Shown in pieces: positions 7,696-9,827 of a DNA stretch of 9,827 bases. The first letter of the stretch is position 1. Each line of letters starts with the position of its first letter. The DNA comes from Candidatus Zixiibacteriota bacterium. GTDB taxonomy: Bacteria > Zixibacteria > MSB-5A5 > CAIYYT01. The stretch spans positions 1 through 9,827 of the forward strand of contig JAPLUP010000345.1 of the NCBI GenBank assembly GCA_026397575.1, given 5' to 3'. The notes under the pieces are model-generated. The model saw only the letters and a program-made list of their open reading frames with translations. It was not told the DNA's origin and searched no databases. The position numbers and the translations under genes were made by a program.

Positions 7696-8706
7696 TCAGT
7701 TAGGGCATTCCTCCTGCCGCGCTTCTCGCACCGTTTCTTCCCGCAACTTCTTGAATGAAAAATTGTTAGTTATCAGGAGAATGAATCCGATCGTGAAGAC
7801 TGGGGCGTAATCCATGAAGTGAAGAACAATGCTGAAAGCGGCGGCCTCGGCGTGCGAAACATCAAAAAACGACAGCGCCGTGATCACTGTGATCTGGAAT
7901 GAACCTAAGTTCCCCGGCGAAACCGGAATTAGGAGTAGGAAGGAATTGATAATCACGACCACTGCTCCAGCCCAAAACGGCGCTTTTAGCCCGAAGGCCT
8001 GGATCAACATGATGCAGATACCGATGTGGAACAGCCACACCAGCAGTGAATAGAAACCGAGTGTAAAAACACCGCGACTGCTACGCATAGAGGCGATTCC
8101 GTGCGACATGGAAGTGGTCCACTTTTCTAACTTTTTGTACAACCGTGGAAATCGTCGTCGAATCGTCTTCTTGCCGAAATAGGCTAGCCCTCGCTCATAG
8201 CGCATAAGCAATATCAAGGTCAGTATCATGAGACCAACGCCAATAGCGGCATAGACTTCCACTTCCCTGACCCATGACGGAATTGCGAAAAGAAATGATG
8301 CCAGATAAATCAACAGGACCAGACTAACAGCGTCGCAGAGAACTTCCATTGCCACGGTCGTGAAGCAGAAGGTCTTGGAGAGCCCCTCCTGCTTGGCGAG
8401 CATCACAATCCGCCCCGCCTGCCCTCCCAACATCGGAATTGAGAGATTGATCATTTGCCCGATATGAAAGAGCGCAAAAGCGCGCGGCTTGGATATGACC
8501 TTGACATCCCTGATCAACGCCCGCCAGCGCATTCCTTTGGCCCAGTTCATTGCTACAGCGCTAGCCGCCGCCCCAACGAGATAAATGGGGTGGATCCTGG
8601 TAAGGCTGTGCCAGAGTTCTCTGAAGTCAACGTTGTGAAAACTGAAGTATAAGAGGCCGATCGCTATGCCAGCCCCGAGCAGCTTCTTCCAGTCAAGAAT
8701 CTTCAC
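7696..8706 (-). CDS. Flippase-like / lysylphosphatidylglycerol synthase TM-family membrane protein (PF03706 type)
   Basis: This is an integral inner-membrane protein of 336 residues with about eight hydrophobic segments. They lie at roughly 9-24, 41-54, 112-142, 152-168, 212-240, 244-263, 270-300 and 300-314. Family features are WRALI (61-65), SIPMLGGQAGRIVML (89-103), which matches the P-x-x-x-G-(E/Q)-x-x-R type motif, and IPVSPGNLGSFQ (260-271) in the P-x-x-P-G-x-x-G position. The protein is only the membrane domain; there is no soluble aminoacyl-transferase domain, so it is not a complete MprF. Relatives are linked to lipid or glycan-lipid movement or cell-envelope synthesis, but a specific role cannot be assigned. 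It starts at GTG 8706 with only a weak GGG ribosome site and has its own promoter. It ends 86 bp before tetR, so it is probably a separate transcription unit, though I see no clear terminator between them. Confidence 0.88.
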   Translation of the reverse strand: MKILDWKKLLGAGIAIGLLYFSFHNVDFRELWHSLTRIHPIYLVGAAASAVAMNWAKGMRWRALIRDVKVISKPRAFALFHIGQMINLSIPMLGGQAGRIVMLAKQEGLSKTFCFTTVAMEVLCDAVSLVLLIYLASFLFAIPSWVREVEVYAAIGVGLMILTLILLMRYERGLAYFGKKTIRRRFPRLYKKLEKWTTSMSHGIASMRSSRGVFTLGFYSLLVWLFHIGICIMLIQAFGLKAPFWAGAVVVIINSFLLLIPVSPGNLGSFQITVITALSFFDVSHAEAAAFSIVLHFMDYAPVFTIGFILLITNNFSFKKLREETVREARQEECPN

Positions 8707-8741
8707 TTGCCCTGTCTAATCATATCAACCATGTGCTCCAA

Positions 8742-8770
8742 AACATACTAACCCGCAGTGATACTGTCAA
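8742..8770 (-). promoter_or_regulatory. Sigma70-type promoter for the flippase-like gene
   Basis: On the minus strand a consensus -35, TTGACA (8770-8765), is followed by a 17-bp spacer and a -10, TATGTT (8747-8742, four of six consensus bases). Transcription would begin near 8735, giving a leader of about 29 nt before the GTG at 8706. This is the best promoter by sequence in the window and separates this gene from the batE side. Confidence 0.65.
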
Positions 8771-8815
8771 TACTTTAGATGCCACTAAGGCGGCTTGGGT
8801 TTCAGGCTGTGGGAG

Positions 8816-8839
8816 AGTCGAGACCGCTGAGTCTCGACT
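8816..8839. repeat. Short perfect hairpin (9-bp stem, 6-nt loop)
   Basis: AGTCGAGAC (8816-8824) and GTCTCGACT (8831-8839) are exact reverse complements around the loop CGCTGA. No T-run follows on either strand, so it is not a classical intrinsic terminator. It lies 9 bp from the large palindrome and may be part of the same dispersed element or a separate REP-like unit. Confidence 0.7.
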
Positions 8840-8847
8840 GTGTTTAT

Positions 8848-9044
8848 GGGACTATTGAAAGACCTCGAAATTGTCGTTGCGAGGAGTCAGGGCGGGAGAG
8901 AGAGGGGAGGGGCAATGACGACGAAGCAATCTGCGTGCCTGCATCGGAAGAGCGTAAATCGAGATTGCTTCGTCGTGCTCCACACCCTGCATCACCTCTC
9001 CGCACTCCTCGCAATGACACGGTCTGGGCTTTTTCAACGGTCCC
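8848..9044. repeat. MITE/REP-type long imperfect palindrome (about 197 bp)
   Basis: Nested inverted arms share one centre. The outermost pair is GGGACTATTGAAA (8848-8860) and TTTCAACGGTCCC (9032-9044). The middle pair is TGTCGTTGCGAGGAGT (8872-8887) and ACTCCTCGCAATGACA (9004-9019), with one mismatch. The inner pair is ACGACGAAGCAATCT (8918-8932) and AGATTGCTTCGTCGT (8962-8976), which is perfect with a 29-nt loop. The core pattern 'cattgcgaggag ... gaagcaatct ... agattgcttcgtc' is one I recognise from dispersed repeats in many bacterial genomes. These are often mistranslated as small proteins with HCEE, DEAI and PRND strings, and both strands here give such false peptides. The window holds only this one copy, so dispersal in this genome is not shown here. 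No transposase is present. Confidence 0.85.
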
Positions 9045-9056
9045 TTTATCTGTTGT

Positions 9057-9800
9057 TCAGATCTTTTCGACTGCGGAGATTTTGACCCAGCCCTTGAGCT
9101 TGTTGGCAAACAACCCCAGGTAATAATCCTGCTTCTGGTCAAGCACTTCGAAGGTCAATCCTTCGTGACCTTCAAACTGCAACTCAAACTCACTTCCGGG
9201 CCCGGAGAGGATTTCGGTCTGCTCGACTACGATTACGCCTTCGTCCACGAGGTAGTTCGCGCGCAAAACCCACATCATGGCTATCGCACTAATGATTGTG
9301 ATTGCAGCCAGCGCGAATATGGGAGAATTGCCGAAACGCGTAACGACTCCGGTGCGTTTCAGCGCCAGAAGAACGAACAGCAGAGCACACGCGATGAAGG
9401 AAATCAGGAAATACTGATTTGGATGTAGGGTCGCCAGCAACTTCTTCACTTGTGTGAGGAAGGGATCGGTCTGTGAGGCATCAACCTTATCGACGCAGAA
9501 TTGCTTGACAAACGCCAGGTTGGTGCGGATATCCTCATCATCCGGCGTCATCTTCTCGGCGCGTCGGAAATTGGCGATCGCTTTCCCGAAATGGCCGGCC
9601 TTGTAATAGGCGCACGCAGTATTGTAGTATAACGGCGCCGAGGCGTAACCTTGATCAATGACCGACTGCAGTTTATCGGCGGAACTCGCAAAATCACCCT
9701 GATCATAGAGCCGGACGCCCGTCTGGAAATCTTCATTCGCCCCGGCATAAGTTAGTGAGGGCGATAGCAGCAGTAGCAACAGCACGAGCAATCGTCTCAT
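9057..9800 (-). CDS. batE: BatE-like protein: TPR, two membrane helices, SH3-like domain
   Basis: This 247-residue envelope protein resembles BatE of the Bacteroides aerotolerance (bat) cluster. A cleavable signal peptide (1-19, ending TYA) is followed by TPR units at about 21-92. These include SAPLYYNTACAYYKAGHFGKAIANFRRAEKMTPDDEDIRTNLAF, close to the family's LYYNxGNAYYK ... P-x-D-x-D-I-x-x-N pattern. Two membrane helices (about 129-147 and 161-179) then lead to a C-terminal SH3-like domain (about 187-247: VVEQTEILSGPGSEF, GWVKISAVEKI). The TPR and SH3 parts would face the periplasm and mediate protein contacts; the biochemical role of BatE is not established. Its ATG overlaps the upstream gene's stop as TGATG, with GGAG 11 bases before it. 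The stop lies 12 bp from the end of the palindromic repeat. Its BatA-D partners would be beyond the right edge. Confidence 0.82.
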   Translation of the reverse strand: MRRLLVLLLLLLSPSLTYAGANEDFQTGVRLYDQGDFASSADKLQSVIDQGYASAPLYYNTACAYYKAGHFGKAIANFRRAEKMTPDDEDIRTNLAFVKQFCVDKVDASQTDPFLTQVKKLLATLHPNQYFLISFIACALLFVLLALKRTGVVTRFGNSPIFALAAITIISAIAMMWVLRANYLVDEGVIVVEQTEILSGPGSEFELQFEGHEGLTFEVLDQKQDYYLGLFANKLKGWVKISAVEKI

Positions 9801-9827
9801 CAGCGGGTCTTCTCCAATTCAACGATC
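9800..9827 (-). CDS. C-terminal end of an upstream gene (only last eight codons in window)
   Basis: Reading left from the edge, one frame gives IVELEKTR then TGA at 9802-9800, and the A of this stop is the A of the batE-like ATG (TGATG). Such a one-base overlap is typical of coupled genes in one operon. In Bacteroidetes bat clusters batD precedes batE, and a charged helical ending like this would be compatible. Eight residues cannot identify a protein, so this is inferred from context only. Confidence 0.45.

Noticed and set aside
7696..8706. Reading the flippase-like gene as a full MprF lysylphosphatidylglycerol synthase
   Set aside because: With 336 residues it has only the membrane domain; the C-terminal soluble transferase domain needed for lipid aminoacylation is absent.
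8779..9142. ORFs of 81 to 114 codons on both strands in the gap before batE
   Set aside because: Their peptides carry HCEE, DEAI, RLLRR and PRND strings that come from the palindromic repeat itself; the same strings appear on both strands because the DNA is an inverted repeat.
1..9827. CRISPR arrays, tRNA or rRNA genes, transposase genes, phage or toxin-antitoxin modules
   Set aside because: I looked on both strands and saw no regularly spaced repeats, no tRNA-like cloverleaf or rRNA signature and no such protein motifs.

Overview
All supported genes in this window lie on the minus strand, so the genetic reading order runs from the right edge to the left edge. Base composition looks even by eye, with roughly half G+C. 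The organism is a Gram-negative bacterium with an outer membrane, because it carries a complete TolC/adaptor/RND tripartite pump. It also carries bshC, for the low-molecular-weight thiol bacillithiol, and a BatE-type gene from an 'aerotolerance' cluster. That combination fits the Bacteroidetes/Chlorobi-like (FCB) side of the bacterial tree, including uncultured phyla such as Zixibacteria. There is no marker gene here to settle this, so the placement is inference.

Right edge to 9057: the last codons of an unidentified upstream gene overlap by one base the start of a batE-like gene (TPR, two membrane helices, SH3-like domain). The gap from 8707 to 9056 (350 bp) holds no gene. It contains a 9-bp hairpin, a roughly 200-bp imperfect palindrome of the dispersed MITE/REP type that produces false ORFs on both strands, and a good sigma70-type promoter reading left.

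8706 to 7696: a polytopic membrane protein of the flippase-like / LPG_synthase_TM (PF03706) family, with its own promoter and possibly a nine-codon leader ORF that overlaps its GTG start.

7609 to the left edge: a five-gene unit of tetR, tolC, adaptor (MFP), RND pump and bshC. The junctions are very tight: a 4-nt overlap, a 0-nt gap, a 2-nt gap and a 23-nt overlap. In front of tetR is a compact regulatory region. Two A7 tracts sit at UP-element positions, and an 18-bp operator palindrome fills the space between the putative -35 and -10. The -10 is placed so that transcription would begin at or next to the ATG. The simplest model is a repressor that controls itself and a tripartite efflux pump. 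The unusual part is that the bacillithiol enzyme BshC is translated as the last cistron of the same unit. This suggests joint control of drug or electrophile export and thiol-based detoxification. I see no new class of system; the bshC-efflux coupling and the tetR control region are the points most worth following up.
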